61,489 nucleotides of DNA from Desulfuromonas sp. (lineage in GTDB: Bacteria > Desulfobacterota > Desulfuromonadia > Desulfuromonadales > Geopsychrobacteraceae), in contig PKUD01000210.1 of NCBI GenBank assembly GCA_002869695.1, positions 1 to 61,489 on the forward strand, in the 5' to 3' direction. Each line of letters opens with the position of its first letter. Positions within the stretch are counted from its first letter, which is position 1. Position numbers and translations under genes: made by a program. The notes below the pieces were generated by a model. It was not told the origin of the DNA. It ran no database searches and saw only the letters and a list, made by a program, of their open reading frames with translations. This document shows positions 1-7,916 of the stretch, in pieces.

Positions 1-826
1 CCGGAGCCGGCCCGCCGGTGAAGATCTCGAACTGCAGCACCGCCTGGTTGACAAACATCTCAACCCCGGAAACGGTTTTCAGACCGCGCGCTTCGGCATC
101 CTTCAGCAGTCTGGTCTTCAGCGGGTTGTAGACGATATCGAAGACCACCTGCCCCGGGCGGAACAGTTCCGCAGGAACCAGCGACGCGTCCACCTTGGGG
201 TGCATCCCGATCGGAGTACAGTTAATCACGACGTCAGCCTTTTTCATCGCGACGGCGAGCGACTCAGCGTTAGACAAATCGGCATTGATAGGCACTGCGG
301 TATGAGCCCGCAGATCTGTTACCAGCCCGTCCATGGTCGATTTGTCGACGTCTAGCAGCGTCAATTCGGCCAAACCGCCCTGCTGGGCCAGGGTGAAGGC
401 GATCGCCCGGGCCGCACCGCCGCAGCCGAGCATCAGGGTACTCTTGCCCGCCAAGTCAACACCTGCATCAGTCAGCGCTTTCATCGCTCCCGGCCCGTCA
501 GTGCCCATGCCGAGCAGCTTGCCGTCCTGTTTGACGACGGTATTGATCGAACCGATGATCCGGTCGACGTCGACCACCTCGTCGACATACTTCATCACCT
601 CGACCTTGTGCGGGATGGTCACGCTCAGGCCGCGGAAATTGTGCATGGCGCGCATTCCCCGGAGCATCCCCTCGACATCTTCGACTTCGCAGGGGATGTA
701 AGCATAATCGAGTCCGAGTTCGGCGTAACCGGCGTTATGGATCGCCGGTGACATGCTGTGCGAGACCGGGTTGCCGATCACCGCGCAGAGCTGGGTGTTG
801 AAATTGAGAGAAAGTCGATCCTTCAT
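1..826 (-). CDS. aroE: Shikimate dehydrogenase, C-terminus outside the window
   Basis: Reduces 3-dehydroshikimate to shikimate with NADPH in the cytoplasmic aromatic amino acid pathway. The frame is open from an ATG at 826 to the window edge, giving about 275 residues, so only the last few are missing. Near the N-terminus is the substrate-binding GNPVSHSMSP motif, then GLSVTIPHK with the catalytic Lys, GSINT, and a GCGGAARA nucleotide-binding glycine loop at about residue 125; a NCTPIGM motif follows. The start is fixed by GGAGG seven bases upstream of the ATG. It is leftward, and a terminator at 895-929 separates it from the next leftward gene, so it has its own promoter or belongs to a unit to the left. 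Recognition is by family motifs and is firm. Confidence 0.95.
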   Translation of the reverse strand, partial: MKDRLSLNFNTQLCAVIGNPVSHSMSPAIHNAGYAELGLDYAYIPCEVEDVEGMLRGMRAMHNFRGLSVTIPHKVEVMKYVDEVVDVDRIIGSINTVVKQDGKLLGMGTDGPGAMKALTDAGVDLAGKSTLMLGCGGAARAIAFTLAQQGGLAELTLLDVDKSTMDGLVTDLRAHTAVPINADLSNAESLAVAMKKADVVINCTPIGMHPKVDASLVPAELFRPGQVVFDIVYNPLKTRLLKDAEARGLKTVSGVEMFVNQAVLQFEIFTGGPAP

Positions 827-894
827 ATCACCTCCAGAGGATAAAATTTGAAGAAGTTATCTTAACCCAGTGGACCACAGGGCGAAAGAGGGAA

Positions 895-929
895 TAAAAA
901 AGGCCACCCTGATATTTCTAGGTGGCCTT
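895..929 (-). terminator. Intrinsic terminator after the poly-Gly lipoprotein gene
   Basis: On the minus strand AAGGCCACC (929-921) pairs with GGTGGCCTT (908-900) around a 12-base loop and runs into T residues. It lies 20 bases after the stop codon at 949, as expected for the lipoprotein gene. Confidence 0.85.
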
Positions 930-948
930 CAAGGAAGCAAATTCGCCC

Positions 949-2535
949 TTATTGGGGAACGTAATCAGGGCCGTTAAAGCCAAATTGATAATCTATGCCA
1001 CCCATTGCCACGTCGACCCTGATAAATGTTGGGGAAAGATGACCGACGACAGAAGCCCCTTCACTTCCAGGCAGGTACCATGGGATCGTTTCAGCGGAAA
1101 AATCGATAGCCGTTGTCCAAAGTCCATTCGACTGATGCGGATACGGGTTAGGTCCGTTTGGTCCACCGTAATCATTAGGGTCTCTCAGAAATACATTATA
1201 TGCTTCACTTGATGGATTCGGGCCATCTTCATCCTGAACTGTCACAACCGAACCACTGACCAGGGTATCAAGGGCTAAAGCGTTACTTCCGGAGAGTTTA
1301 AGGTATCCACCTGCTCTTGGACTGTAGACAAACCAGGATGTGTTGATAGCGGTAATTCTCCCATCGGGTTCAGAGATCACCTGTATTGCTGGAACCGGAA
1401 TCGTCAAGTTCCCTGCAGCGTCGTACGGCGAACCGACCGCCAGATCGAATTCTGCAATTGTGGTCTCACCCGACTTCAATTTCCAATGACCTTCAGGCAT
1501 GCCTGTCTTAGGGACTTGGAGCTGATCCGCTGCGGTCTTTATCCCCATAAAGACATGTCGTTGTGAACCGCCATCAGGGAAGGTGACACCCATATCACCG
1601 TCATAACAACCATCAGTCCAGGGACTGCCATCCAGTCCCATGTTGGAATCCCCTATCGCATCATTTACAATTCCGTTTTCAGAGTCATAGACCTTGCCAG
1701 CGGCATCGGCAATAATGCCCGGAGGATAAAGGCCAAAATCTCCAAGGCCTAAGCAGATATCCATTATCTTTTCAGGGGATTCAAGATCCCCAGTCTCAAG
1801 AAAAAAGGACAAACCTCCACCAGTGATCTGCGGTGTCGTGGGTTCACCAGTAAAATCGGAAATATTTCCAGCCTGAAAACCGAAAATCGGGGCGATCGCA
1901 TAGTTCCGACCGGTCGCCGGGTCATAATTCAGGTACGCATTGATCATATGTTTGTAGCCATTATCCGCCTGCGCAACAGCGGTCAGTTCCTCCAGGGTCA
2001 GGTTGAATGAGGCAGAGTTGTTAACCCCTTCAGCTTCTTCTCCATTGTTGACTAAGGTTCCCAGGTCCAGGTTGGACGTTAAGGACTTACCGGAATAGGC
2101 AATCAAGGTGTCTTCTTCTGTAACCTTTGCGGCCACATAAGAGACAACCTTTTCCTCTAAGGAGGCTGCTTCACTATTAATCAGAAGCAGCACCCACTCG
2201 TAAGAGCGGTCCAGGGTCAGGGAGAAACTGCCGTCACTCGCGATATCAGCAATGACCGTATTACTCATCATGTCTCCACCGAAGTGGCCTTCCCAACTGG
2301 GAACGGCAACAACCTGGTTCACAACGCCCGTTCCAAGCGCGTAGACCGGCTCACCCGCAAAAAAAGCGTACACCTTATCAAGCCAGTTCGGAATTGGAAT
2401 AACCGTATAGCCACTGCCCACAGAGGCACTGACAGTCACACTGCTCCCACCTCCTCCACCGCCGCCCCCGCAACCGAATAACAGGAAACTCAACAGGGCA
2501 ACAAGCAAAATGGCTTTGATCGATTCCAATCTCAT
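949..2535 (-). CDS. Large exported lipoprotein with poly-glycine linker, unknown function
   Basis: 528 residues, function not recognised. The N-terminus is a lipoprotein signal peptide with a lipobox ending in Phe-Gly-Cys (Cys22), directly followed by eight glycines and two serines, a linker common in Geobacter-type surface lipoproteins. The rest is a soluble, beta-rich, low-lysine domain with many Asp/Gly/Asn residues and a C-terminal aromatic end. I chose the ATG at 2535 because AAGGAG lies eight bases upstream; an in-frame start 14 codons earlier has no ribosome site and would bury the signal peptide. It has its own promoter (2616-2645) and terminator (895-929), so it is monocistronic. It could be an outer-surface carbohydrate- or metal-binding protein, but nothing in the sequence proves this. 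Confidence 0.8.
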   Translation of the reverse strand: MRLESIKAILLVALLSFLLFGCGGGGGGGGSSVTVSASVGSGYTVIPIPNWLDKVYAFFAGEPVYALGTGVVNQVVAVPSWEGHFGGDMMSNTVIADIASDGSFSLTLDRSYEWVLLLINSEAASLEEKVVSYVAAKVTEEDTLIAYSGKSLTSNLDLGTLVNNGEEAEGVNNSASFNLTLEELTAVAQADNGYKHMINAYLNYDPATGRNYAIAPIFGFQAGNISDFTGEPTTPQITGGGLSFFLETGDLESPEKIMDICLGLGDFGLYPPGIIADAAGKVYDSENGIVNDAIGDSNMGLDGSPWTDGCYDGDMGVTFPDGGSQRHVFMGIKTAADQLQVPKTGMPEGHWKLKSGETTIAEFDLAVGSPYDAAGNLTIPVPAIQVISEPDGRITAINTSWFVYSPRAGGYLKLSGSNALALDTLVSGSVVTVQDEDGPNPSSEAYNVFLRDPNDYGGPNGPNPYPHQSNGLWTTAIDFSAETIPWYLPGSEGASVVGHLSPTFIRVDVAMGGIDYQFGFNGPDYVPQ

Positions 2536-2615
2536 CCCAGGCTCCTTTGTCTTGAGAGAATATTCATACCGGCTCAATACCGCGGATAAATACCTGTAAA
2601 TTATTATCTTTTCCT

Positions 2616-2645
2616 TTTATAGCCCGTGCCCCAGAGTGTTGTCAA
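2616..2645 (-). promoter_or_regulatory. Sigma-70-type promoter for the poly-Gly lipoprotein
   Basis: Minus strand: TTGACA (2645-2640), 18-base spacer, TATAAA (2621-2616). The predicted start is about 70 bases upstream of the lipoprotein ATG at 2535. Confidence 0.6.
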
Positions 2646-2787
2646 TTAAATCGCTCGGCATTTAACGAGTCTTCCCCTACCTGGATAAGGATCCGAAGAA
2701 AATTTCCACTCACTGTTTTATCAATCGGGTTTCAGCGGTATAATAAAAATTAAGATACGTTGTATATAATCAGCGACAAGGAGTGGA

Positions 2788-2970
2788 ATGATGACTGAAT
2801 TCAGCTGCGACAACCACGAGGAACACTGCGATCTGCATGCCTGCCAGTTGACCGCCAGCATGAGGAATCCCGAGATCGACAAGATGTTTGAAAACCCGCG
2901 CTACGCCTGCACCAACTGCGGAGTCAAGGTTCATGACGCGGCCAATGTGTGTCGGCCGAAGGAGCTTTAA
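2788..2970 (+). CDS. Small Cys-rich protein, possible zinc-binding, unknown function
   Basis: 60 residues, not recognised. Six cysteines (7, 14, 19, 41, 44, 55) and several histidines, with a CTNC pair at 41-44, suggest a small metal-binding or redox fold rather than an enzyme. No signal peptide or membrane segment. The start has AAGGAG upstream; ATG ATG are tandem, so translation may begin at either. A rho-independent terminator follows at 2991-3026, making it a single-gene unit. Good ribosome site plus terminator argue that it is real. Confidence 0.7.
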   Translation: MMTEFSCDNHEEHCDLHACQLTASMRNPEIDKMFENPRYACTNCGVKVHDAANVCRPKEL

Positions 2971-2990
2971 GCAACAGCTCAATCTCCTCA

Positions 2991-3026
2991 AAGAGGCGGA
3001 TTGCCCGGTTGGCAGTCCGCCTCTTT
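2991..3026 (+). terminator. Intrinsic terminator after the Cys-rich protein
   Basis: AGAGGCGGA(T)TGCC pairs with GGCA(G)TCCGCCTCT around CGGTT and is followed by TTTTC, 20 bases past the stop at 2970. Confidence 0.85.
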
Positions 3027-3077
3027 TCCGTTGACCTGCTTAACAAAATTCCCTACGCTCCGCGCAAGGAGTGGAAC

Positions 3078-3692
3078 ATGTCTTGGGAAATTGCCTTCAC
3101 CTTTTTTGTTGCCGTGTTCATCTTCGGCATCACCCCCGGTCCGGGGGTCTTCGCCATCCTCGGCCGTGCGCTGATCTCCGGAACGTCTGCCTGCTTCCCC
3201 CTGGCGCTGGGGATGGTGATCAGTGATATTATCTACATGGTGCTGGCCTGTTACGGCCTCTCCGCGCTGGCTGAGCACTGGGGAGAAGCCTTCCTGGTGG
3301 TGCGGATTGTCGGGGCCGCCTACCTGATCTACCTCGGGGTAAAAATGTGGCGAGCAAGGTCTGAACATAGCCTCTCAGCAGATACCCCAGCCAGAGCCAA
3401 GACTCGCTGGAGTTTCCTGCAGGGGTTCATCATCTCGGCGTCCAACCCTAAGGTGATCCTGTTTTACATTGCCTTCCTGCCGACCTTCATGGACCTGACG
3501 GTGCTCAGCCATATGGATATTGCCTTGGCGGCGATGCTGACCCTTGTTGCCCTGATGGCTGGCCTGATGCTGATCGCTGCCGGTGCCACATCGGCGCGCT
3601 ACTATTTCCGTTCGCCGCGCGGGGCCAAAACCCTGAACCGTTCAGCGGGGGCGGTGATGATCGGTGCCGGAGCCTATCTCGTTTCAAGCTGA
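3078..3692 (+). CDS. LysE/RhtB-family amino-acid exporter
   Basis: 204 residues, inner-membrane exporter of the LysE/RhtB superfamily, which exports amino acids such as threonine, homoserine or lysine; the substrate here cannot be told. The family signature GITPGPGVF lies near residue 20 in the first membrane segment, and five to six hydrophobic segments follow, with the loop SNPKVILFY near residue 120. An in-frame start exists further upstream, but the ATG at 3078 has AAGGAG eight bases before it and puts the first helix at the N-terminus as in relatives. No partner gene. Confidence 0.9.
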   Translation: MSWEIAFTFFVAVFIFGITPGPGVFAILGRALISGTSACFPLALGMVISDIIYMVLACYGLSALAEHWGEAFLVVRIVGAAYLIYLGVKMWRARSEHSLSADTPARAKTRWSFLQGFIISASNPKVILFYIAFLPTFMDLTVLSHMDIALAAMLTLVALMAGLMLIAAGATSARYYFRSPRGAKTLNRSAGAVMIGAGAYLVSS

Positions 3693-3785
3693 ACCCCGTC
3701 CCACCCGGTTGTCATTTCAGTGACAGTTCTCAGTACGACGCGCATGCTATACTTTCTCTGACCCCTTCGGCGAAAGAGCAATCGC

Positions 3786-4469
3786 ATGACCGATTTCAAT
3801 GACATTTATCAGCGAGCCGTGGCGCGCAAGGGTGGAGAAGACTCCCTGCGCACGCTGCTGCCCAAGGACATCAAGTCTGCGCAAGAGCTTGCTGAGACTC
3901 CCGACCATCGCTACCTGGCGGAAATGACCAAGGCGATCTTCAAGGCCGGTTTCGTCTGGAAAGTCATCGATAACAAGTGGTCCGGTTTTGAAGAGGCCTT
4001 CTGGGGATTCGATATCGGTCGCTGCAGTTTCATGTCGCCGGAGGACGAAGACGCCCTGTGTAATGATACGCGTATCATTCGCAATCGGCAGAAGATTCTC
4101 ACCGTCCCGCAGAATGCCGTCATGATCAACGAGGTCGCCAGGCAGCAGGGCAGCTTCGCCCGCTTCATCGCTGACTGGCCAGGGACTGACTTCATCGGTC
4201 TGCTCGATTATCTGGCCAGCCAGGGTGCACGGCTCGGCGGCATGACCTGCCAGTATTTTTTGCGCTTTATCGGCAAGGACGGTTTCGTCCTGTCGCGTGA
4301 CGGCGTTTATGCCCTGATTGAGGCAGGGATCATCGAGAAATCCCCGAACAGCAAGGCCGCCAGGGTCAAAATCCAGCAGGCCTATAACCGCTGGCAGGAG
4401 GAATCCGGGTTCAGCCTGACGGAGATCAGTCGAATCCTGGCAATGTCAATTGACGCTCCGCGGGATTAA
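3786..4469 (+). CDS. DNA-3-methyladenine glycosylase I (Tag)-like protein, divergent
   Basis: 227 residues. Resembles the adenine-glycosylase (Tag) helix-hairpin-helix family, which removes 3-methyladenine from alkylated DNA. The segment around residues 50-75 (IFKAGFVWKVIDNKW, EAFWGFDI) matches the family core, and RLGGMTCQYFLRF near residue 150 fits the conserved late motif. It lacks the N-terminal Cys and His and the C-terminal His/Cys that bind structural zinc in E. coli Tag, and it is about 40 residues longer. It may belong to the zinc-free subgroup with other or weaker base specificity. Monocistronic; the shared terminator at 4504-4537 follows. Confidence 0.75.
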   Translation: MTDFNDIYQRAVARKGGEDSLRTLLPKDIKSAQELAETPDHRYLAEMTKAIFKAGFVWKVIDNKWSGFEEAFWGFDIGRCSFMSPEDEDALCNDTRIIRNRQKILTVPQNAVMINEVARQQGSFARFIADWPGTDFIGLLDYLASQGARLGGMTCQYFLRFIGKDGFVLSRDGVYALIEAGIIEKSPNSKAARVKIQQAYNRWQEESGFSLTEISRILAMSIDAPRD

Positions 4470-4503
4470 AAGATGTGAGGATTAACCGGCAGCCTCGCTC
4501 CTG

Positions 4504-4537
4504 AAAAAAAGAGCGGGAGATAATCCCGCTCTTTTTT
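4504..4537. terminator. Bidirectional terminator between convergent genes
   Basis: AAAAAAAGAGCGGGA pairs with TCCCGCTCTTTTTT around a short GATAA loop. A-tract and T-tract flank the stem, so it serves the rightward glycosylase gene and the leftward selenoprotein gene. Confidence 0.9.
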
Positions 4538-4568
4538 GACCAACGTATCGGCATTCCAACTCACTCGG

Positions 4569-4907
4569 TCACTTGACCCACTCCTGATACAGGTCGGCGT
4601 TGAACCCGATGAGGTAATCATCTCCGACCCGATATGTCGGTGCCCGCAGGTTGCCGCTGGGGCCCATCGCCTGCTGCATGACAGCTTCTTTTTCATCTGC
4701 CACTGCTGCGAATTTCTGAAACTTCTTGCCCTTGGCGACCGTCACTGATTTCGCATCCTTCAGCAGTGCCCAGGCCCCGTCTGCATTAATCCGGTTTTTT
4801 CGTGCATCAACGACTTCAGCTGTCGTCACCTGCTCTCTCTCAAGAAACTCTTGAGCATTCTTACAGGACGTTCAGCCCTTGCGCAGGTAAGCCCAATCGA
4901 TCTTCAT
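4569..4907 (-). CDS. ArsC-family selenoprotein, UGA-encoded Sec at residue 12
   Basis: 112 residues when the UGA at 4874-4872 is read as selenocysteine. The frame starts at ATG 4907 (AAGGAGG upstream) and reads MKIDWAYLRKG-Sec-TSCKNAQEFLE, a UxxC redox motif at the place where ArsC/Spx-type thioredoxin folds carry Cys-x-x-Cys. A 7-bp SECIS-like hairpin lies 16 bases after the UGA (4855-4839). Downstream are an Asp-rich helix and the cis-Pro region APTYRVGDDYLIGF. ArsC-family selenoproteins are known from anaerobic deltaproteobacteria; true arsenate reduction is not shown here and a thiol-redox role is as likely. Gene callers that stop at UGA would start at an internal GTG/ATG and lose the active site. 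Neighbour: a DCC thiol-oxidoreductase. Confidence 0.92.
4839..4855 (-). promoter_or_regulatory. Bacterial SECIS hairpin of the ArsC-family selenoprotein
   Basis: The mRNA sequence CUCAAGA-GUU-UCUUGAG forms a perfect 7-bp stem with G first in the apical loop. The apical loop begins 24 bases after the UGA. Both features match the known bacterial SECIS consensus read by SelB. Confidence 0.85.
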
Positions 4908-4990
4908 ACTTGCCTCCTTCCCTGGGAATATATTCTCGACCCGAAAGATAACATTTTTCGTCAGCACAACTCAATCAGGTCCTGCTTAAT

Positions 4991-5413
4991 TCAGCTGCGG
5001 GGATGCCTGAGGTGACAGGTACCGGATTCACAGTCATCGGACGCCTTCGGTAACAGGTGGCGGTAGCGGGCAAACAGTGCATAACCGAAGCGGGACGCCA
5101 GGTGCACCCCGGGCAGGGAAATCACCCCGCCGAGCAGACGATAAAGAGAGCCGGAAGGAAACGCGCGCCACAGAACCAGAAAGGCATCGACCCCGGTCGC
5201 GAACCGGCCGTCGGCATCCCGGACGTGCAGCTCAGCCATGAACTGCTTCTGGCTGCGACCGTAGTCCTCGGCACAAAAATCGGCGCTGCTGATATCTATA
5301 AAAACCAGGCGCTGCTGCGGATTACGGCGGCGATAGACACTCATTTCCCTGGAACAGACAAGACAGGATCCATCATAGAAGATTTCCAGCGGGTATGCTG
5401 TTTCTTTTGTCAT
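4991..5413 (-). CDS. DCC-family (DUF393) thiol-disulfide oxidoreductase-like protein
   Basis: 140 residues, cytoplasmic. The N-terminal motif FYDGSCLVC (about residues 12-20) is the Asp-x-x-Cys-x-x-Cys signature that names the DCC family, a thioredoxin-like group of mostly unknown substrate. A FVDISS strand and the late GVDAF/LWRAFP segment also fit. A second, C-terminal cysteine pair (CESGTC) lies near the end. I use ATG 5413, which has AGGAGAGG upstream. Monocistronic; the divergent barrel gene starts at 5600. Confidence 0.8.
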   Translation of the reverse strand: MTKETAYPLEIFYDGSCLVCSREMSVYRRRNPQQRLVFIDISSADFCAEDYGRSQKQFMAELHVRDADGRFATGVDAFLVLWRAFPSGSLYRLLGGVISLPGVHLASRFGYALFARYRHLLPKASDDCESGTCHLRHPRS

Positions 5414-5524
5414 CACACCTCTCCTCTTCTATCTATTCTGCCGAATACGCCTGCCTGGACGCAAGTGTGAGCCGGCTTTTTCAGTAAAAAATTGGCCCCC
5501 TTTCTGTCTTTAAGGGATTTTCTG

Positions 5525-5554
5525 GTAAACCTATTCTTAACAGGTTTCGTCTAA
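5525..5554 (+). promoter_or_regulatory. ECF-sigma-type promoter of the outer-membrane barrel gene
   Basis: GTAAAC (5525-5530), 17 bases, CGTCTAA (5548-5554). The same two elements with a 16-base spacer lie before the ECF sigma gene (9240-9268) and the Gln-rich protein gene (7262-7290). The predicted start is about 40 bases before the GTG start codon. Confidence 0.7.
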
Positions 5555-5599
5555 AGGAGAGGTTCGCCATCCCTATCATCAATTTTAGAGGAGTTTACC

Positions 5600-6457
5600 G
5601 TGCATCAGTGGATATCAGTATGTTTGTTAATTGTGTGCCTCTGCCTGCCTGCTCTAGGGTGGGCATCAGGTGATGAAAAACCGATCGAACCTGAGTATAT
5701 CAACCTCTCCATCGGAACCGGCATCAAATACGAATCCGGCGATTACGGCACGGATTCCACCTCGGAACTCTTGAGGGTGCCGCTGATTCTCGAATGGTCC
5801 CCCTCCGAGCGCTTTGGCTTTGCCCTGGAGATTCCCTTCCTCCGATTGGATTCCAGCGGAGAGACAGTGCTGATCGGCGGCACCCCGACGCCGACCGGAA
5901 ACGGCAAAGGGATGATGCACGCCAACGACTCGGGGGACACGGTGACCACGACCACGATCGAAACGTCACATTCCGAAAGCGGACTGGGAGATGTCACCCT
6001 GGACACTTACCTGACCCTGCTCAAAAGCAGTCAACAGAACCCGCAACTGAGCGCTCTGCTTTATGCCAAGTTTCCCACCGGCGACGAAAAGAAAGGGCTT
6101 GGCTCCGGTGAATTTGACTGGGGTGTCGGGATGGGGTTGAGGAAGCGGCTCACCGACTTCTCATTTTACGCCGAGGCAATGCATGTTGTCCCGGGGACTT
6201 CGACGAACTATGATCCAGACAGTTACTGGGACTGGCTGCTCTCACTCAGTTACCGGGTCCGCTCGAACCTGCGCCCCGGCATTTCTCTGTCCGGAGGGAC
6301 CGCTCCCTTCGATGGGGCCGACAGCCCGCTGGAAGTTAAAATCAAACTCAGCGGACTGACCGGTGACCACGCCAGATACAATCTCTACCTCTCCCGGGGA
6401 TTGAGCGACGCCAGTCCAGACTGGGGAGTCGGAATTTTCGGCTATCTCGATCTCTGA
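5600..6457 (+). CDS. Outer-membrane beta-barrel protein (phenol-pathway MetA/transporter-like)
   Basis: 285 residues. A cleavable signal peptide (about 22 residues ending ALGWAS) precedes alternating amphipathic strands and a C-terminal Leu after a hydrophobic strand, typical of an outer-membrane barrel; the pattern LYAKFPTGDEKKGLGSGEFDWGVG resembles the putative MetA/transporter barrel family. A Thr/Ser/His-rich stretch near residues 105-130 is probably an extracellular loop. Translation starts at GTG 5600, preceded by GAGGAG. Its promoter matches the nearby ECF sigma promoters, so it is probably a member of that envelope regulon. Ligand unknown. Confidence 0.8.
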   Translation: MHQWISVCLLIVCLCLPALGWASGDEKPIEPEYINLSIGTGIKYESGDYGTDSTSELLRVPLILEWSPSERFGFALEIPFLRLDSSGETVLIGGTPTPTGNGKGMMHANDSGDTVTTTTIETSHSESGLGDVTLDTYLTLLKSSQQNPQLSALLYAKFPTGDEKKGLGSGEFDWGVGMGLRKRLTDFSFYAEAMHVVPGTSTNYDPDSYWDWLLSLSYRVRSNLRPGISLSGGTAPFDGADSPLEVKIKLSGLTGDHARYNLYLSRGLSDASPDWGVGIFGYLDL

Positions 6458-6621
6458 GCAGAAGGACTCTGACAGTTCTTTCCGGCGCCCTTACTGAGCA
6501 GTTTGATTGAGGCATGCAGGTATTCGGCAGAAATTCTCAGATTTTTCAACTCCGACTGGGCGAGCAAGCATTGCGCGGCCTTGAGCAGGTCCAGGGCCTG
6601 TTTCATATCGGATTCCGGCAT
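6442..6621 (-). CDS. Small hypothetical protein
   Basis: 59 residues, not recognised: a mainly helical peptide (MPESDMKQALDLL...) with two cysteines and a basic C-terminus. ATG 6621 has GGAG upstream. The last 16 bases overlap the end of the convergent barrel gene. No signal peptide. It lies between two members of the ECF regulon, but has no promoter of that type. Moderate support only: good ribosome site and helical composition, no homologue I can name. Confidence 0.45.
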   Translation of the reverse strand: MPESDMKQALDLLKAAQCLLAQSELKNLRISAEYLHASIKLLSKGAGKNCQSPSAQRSR

Positions 6622-6731
6622 AAAATCTCCACTCTTTCAACAAGAACCCCGACGCCACCCCGGCACAAAGAGATTAAACGTTGTGCCGAGGGGAACCTCG
6701 CGGTGTGATCCAGGACACAAGAGGCAGTAAA

Positions 6732-7211
6732 TCAGTTCGCGGTTCCTTCATCAGGAGTATCAGTGACATGGCTCTCGGGGTCGCGGATCCGGTCACGAAT
6801 CTGGGTCTGGTCATCAAGGTGAATCCGCTGACGATCTTGCGTCTTATCCGATTCCACGGCAACTGAAGTCCCGGGTTCGACCATATCCCGTTTTTGCTCA
6901 CGCACCTGCTCACGAATCTGGTTCTGGTTTTCATGACGAAGCTGCTTGCGCTCCTGAGGGGTTTCCGGAACCACAGCACCCGGAGTCCCGGGCTCCACCA
7001 TCTCCTGATTCTGTTCCAGAACCTGGTTGCGATGCTGATTTTCATACTGATAGCGGTCGGCATTACGCTCCTGCCGATATTCCTGCCGATCGATCCGGTC
7101 AGTACTGAAGCCGCTGTCGGCGCCACGATTCCCCCTGGCGAAGCTCAGAGCCGGAAATACCAGGCAGCAGGCAATGACAAGAGTGATGACTAAAAATAGT
7201 GTGCGTTTCAT
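6732..7211 (-). CDS. Exported Gln/Arg/Glu-rich repeat protein of the ECF regulon
   Basis: 159 residues, not recognised. A signal peptide (MKRTLFLVITLVIACCLVFP, cleavage after SFA) is followed by a highly hydrophilic, Gln/Asn/Arg-rich mature part that is probably periplasmic and helical or disordered. It contains two imperfect tandem copies of a unit of about 39 residues, each starting Gln-x-x-x-MVEPGT and ending in a Gln-Ile-Arg-rich helix. ATG 7211 is fixed by AGGAGG upstream; the longer frame start would spoil the signal peptide. The promoter at 7262-7290 is the same type as that of the ECF sigma operon, so it is likely under that sigma factor. Confidence 0.75.
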   Translation of the reverse strand: MKRTLFLVITLVIACCLVFPALSFARGNRGADSGFSTDRIDRQEYRQERNADRYQYENQHRNQVLEQNQEMVEPGTPGAVVPETPQERKQLRHENQNQIREQVREQKRDMVEPGTSVAVESDKTQDRQRIHLDDQTQIRDRIRDPESHVTDTPDEGTAN

Positions 7212-7261
7212 GATGTCCTCCTGTGAAGTAAAGGGTTGAACTTTCCGCGTCTCCTGTTCTT

Positions 7262-7290
7262 TTAGACGCACACGCGGGGGAACGGTTTAC
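7262..7290 (-). promoter_or_regulatory. ECF-sigma-type promoter of the Gln-rich exported protein
   Basis: Minus strand: GTAAAC (7290-7285), 16 bases, CGTCTAA (7268-7262), identical in both elements and spacing to the promoter of the ECF sigma operon. About 50 bases separate it from the start at 7211. Confidence 0.8.
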
Positions 7291-7354
7291 AATCAGAGGA
7301 CTTAAAATTTCATTGCTAGCAAAGAATCAACTGTCTTCCTCCAGAGATGGCCGC

Positions 7355-7378
7355 AAAAAGGCCGGGACATGCCCGGCC
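7355..7378 (-). terminator. Intrinsic terminator after the DUF3106 gene
   Basis: Minus strand GGCCGGG-CATGT-CCCGGCC followed by TTTTT, about 30 bases past the DUF3106 stop. It ends the sigma/anti-sigma operon before the next unit begins. Confidence 0.85.
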
Positions 7379-7409
7379 AGATGCTAAAGGAAAACTGTGT
7401 GAGGCAGGA

Positions 7410-7916
7410 TCAGTTTCGTCCATGCCCCCCGCCCCCGCTGCCGTTGGTCCGATTGAAATAGCGCTCACGCATTTCGCTGCGCCTTTCAGCCCGCTCGTCC
7501 GCAGACAGCCCTCGCAGTTTCTCCATTTCTTCCCGCAGTCGCTGCTGCTCCTCGACAGAGAGTTGATTCATCTGTTGCTTGAGCATACGCAACTTCTGCT
7601 GTTGCTCAGGGGAGAGCTGCTGCCAGGTACGGAAACGCTCTTTCAATTGCTGCTGCTCTTCAGCTGAGAGTTGGCGGAACATCTCAAGCCTTTGCCGCAG
7701 CAATTGCTGTCTTTCAGGGGCCAATTGCTTGAATTGCTGGTAACGCTCGCGCATCAGTTGCTGCTGTGCCGGGGAGAGCTGCTGCCAGCGCTCCACTGCC
7801 GCTGAACTTGTAGCCTCAGCAGAGATTGATTGTTCCGCTGTTGAGTCAGTGGCACTGGCGGTCAAGGGCCAGGATATCAGCAAAAAGATTAAAAACAGCA
7901 GGATACGACTTTTCAT
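7410..7916 (-). CDS. Exported DUF3106 protein with six 18-residue repeats
   Basis: 168 residues. Signal peptide (MKSRILLFLIFLLISWPLTA, cleavage after ASA), then residues 44-151 form six tandem 18-residue repeats with the consensus [W/F]xQLSxEQQQxLRxRxxx, and a Gly-rich tail ending GGGGHGRN. This is DUF3106, a family often found beside ECF sigma genes; the regular amphipathic repeats suggest a periplasmic helical solenoid or coil somewhat like Spy/CpxP-type sensors, which is inference. Last gene of the operon; its ATG overlaps the stop of the upstream gene (ATGA), so it is translationally coupled. Confidence 0.85.
   Translation of the reverse strand: MKSRILLFLIFLLISWPLTASATDSTAEQSISAEATSSAAVERWQQLSPAQQQLMRERYQQFKQLAPERQQLLRQRLEMFRQLSAEEQQQLKERFRTWQQLSPEQQQKLRMLKQQMNQLSVEEQQRLREEMEKLRGLSADERAERRSEMRERYFNRTNGSGGGGHGRN

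Noticed and set aside
6661-6688. CGGCACAA/TTGTGCCG hairpin downstream of the Gln-rich gene
   Set aside because: Long 12-base loop, no T-tract, no partner; probably incidental or a weak stop.
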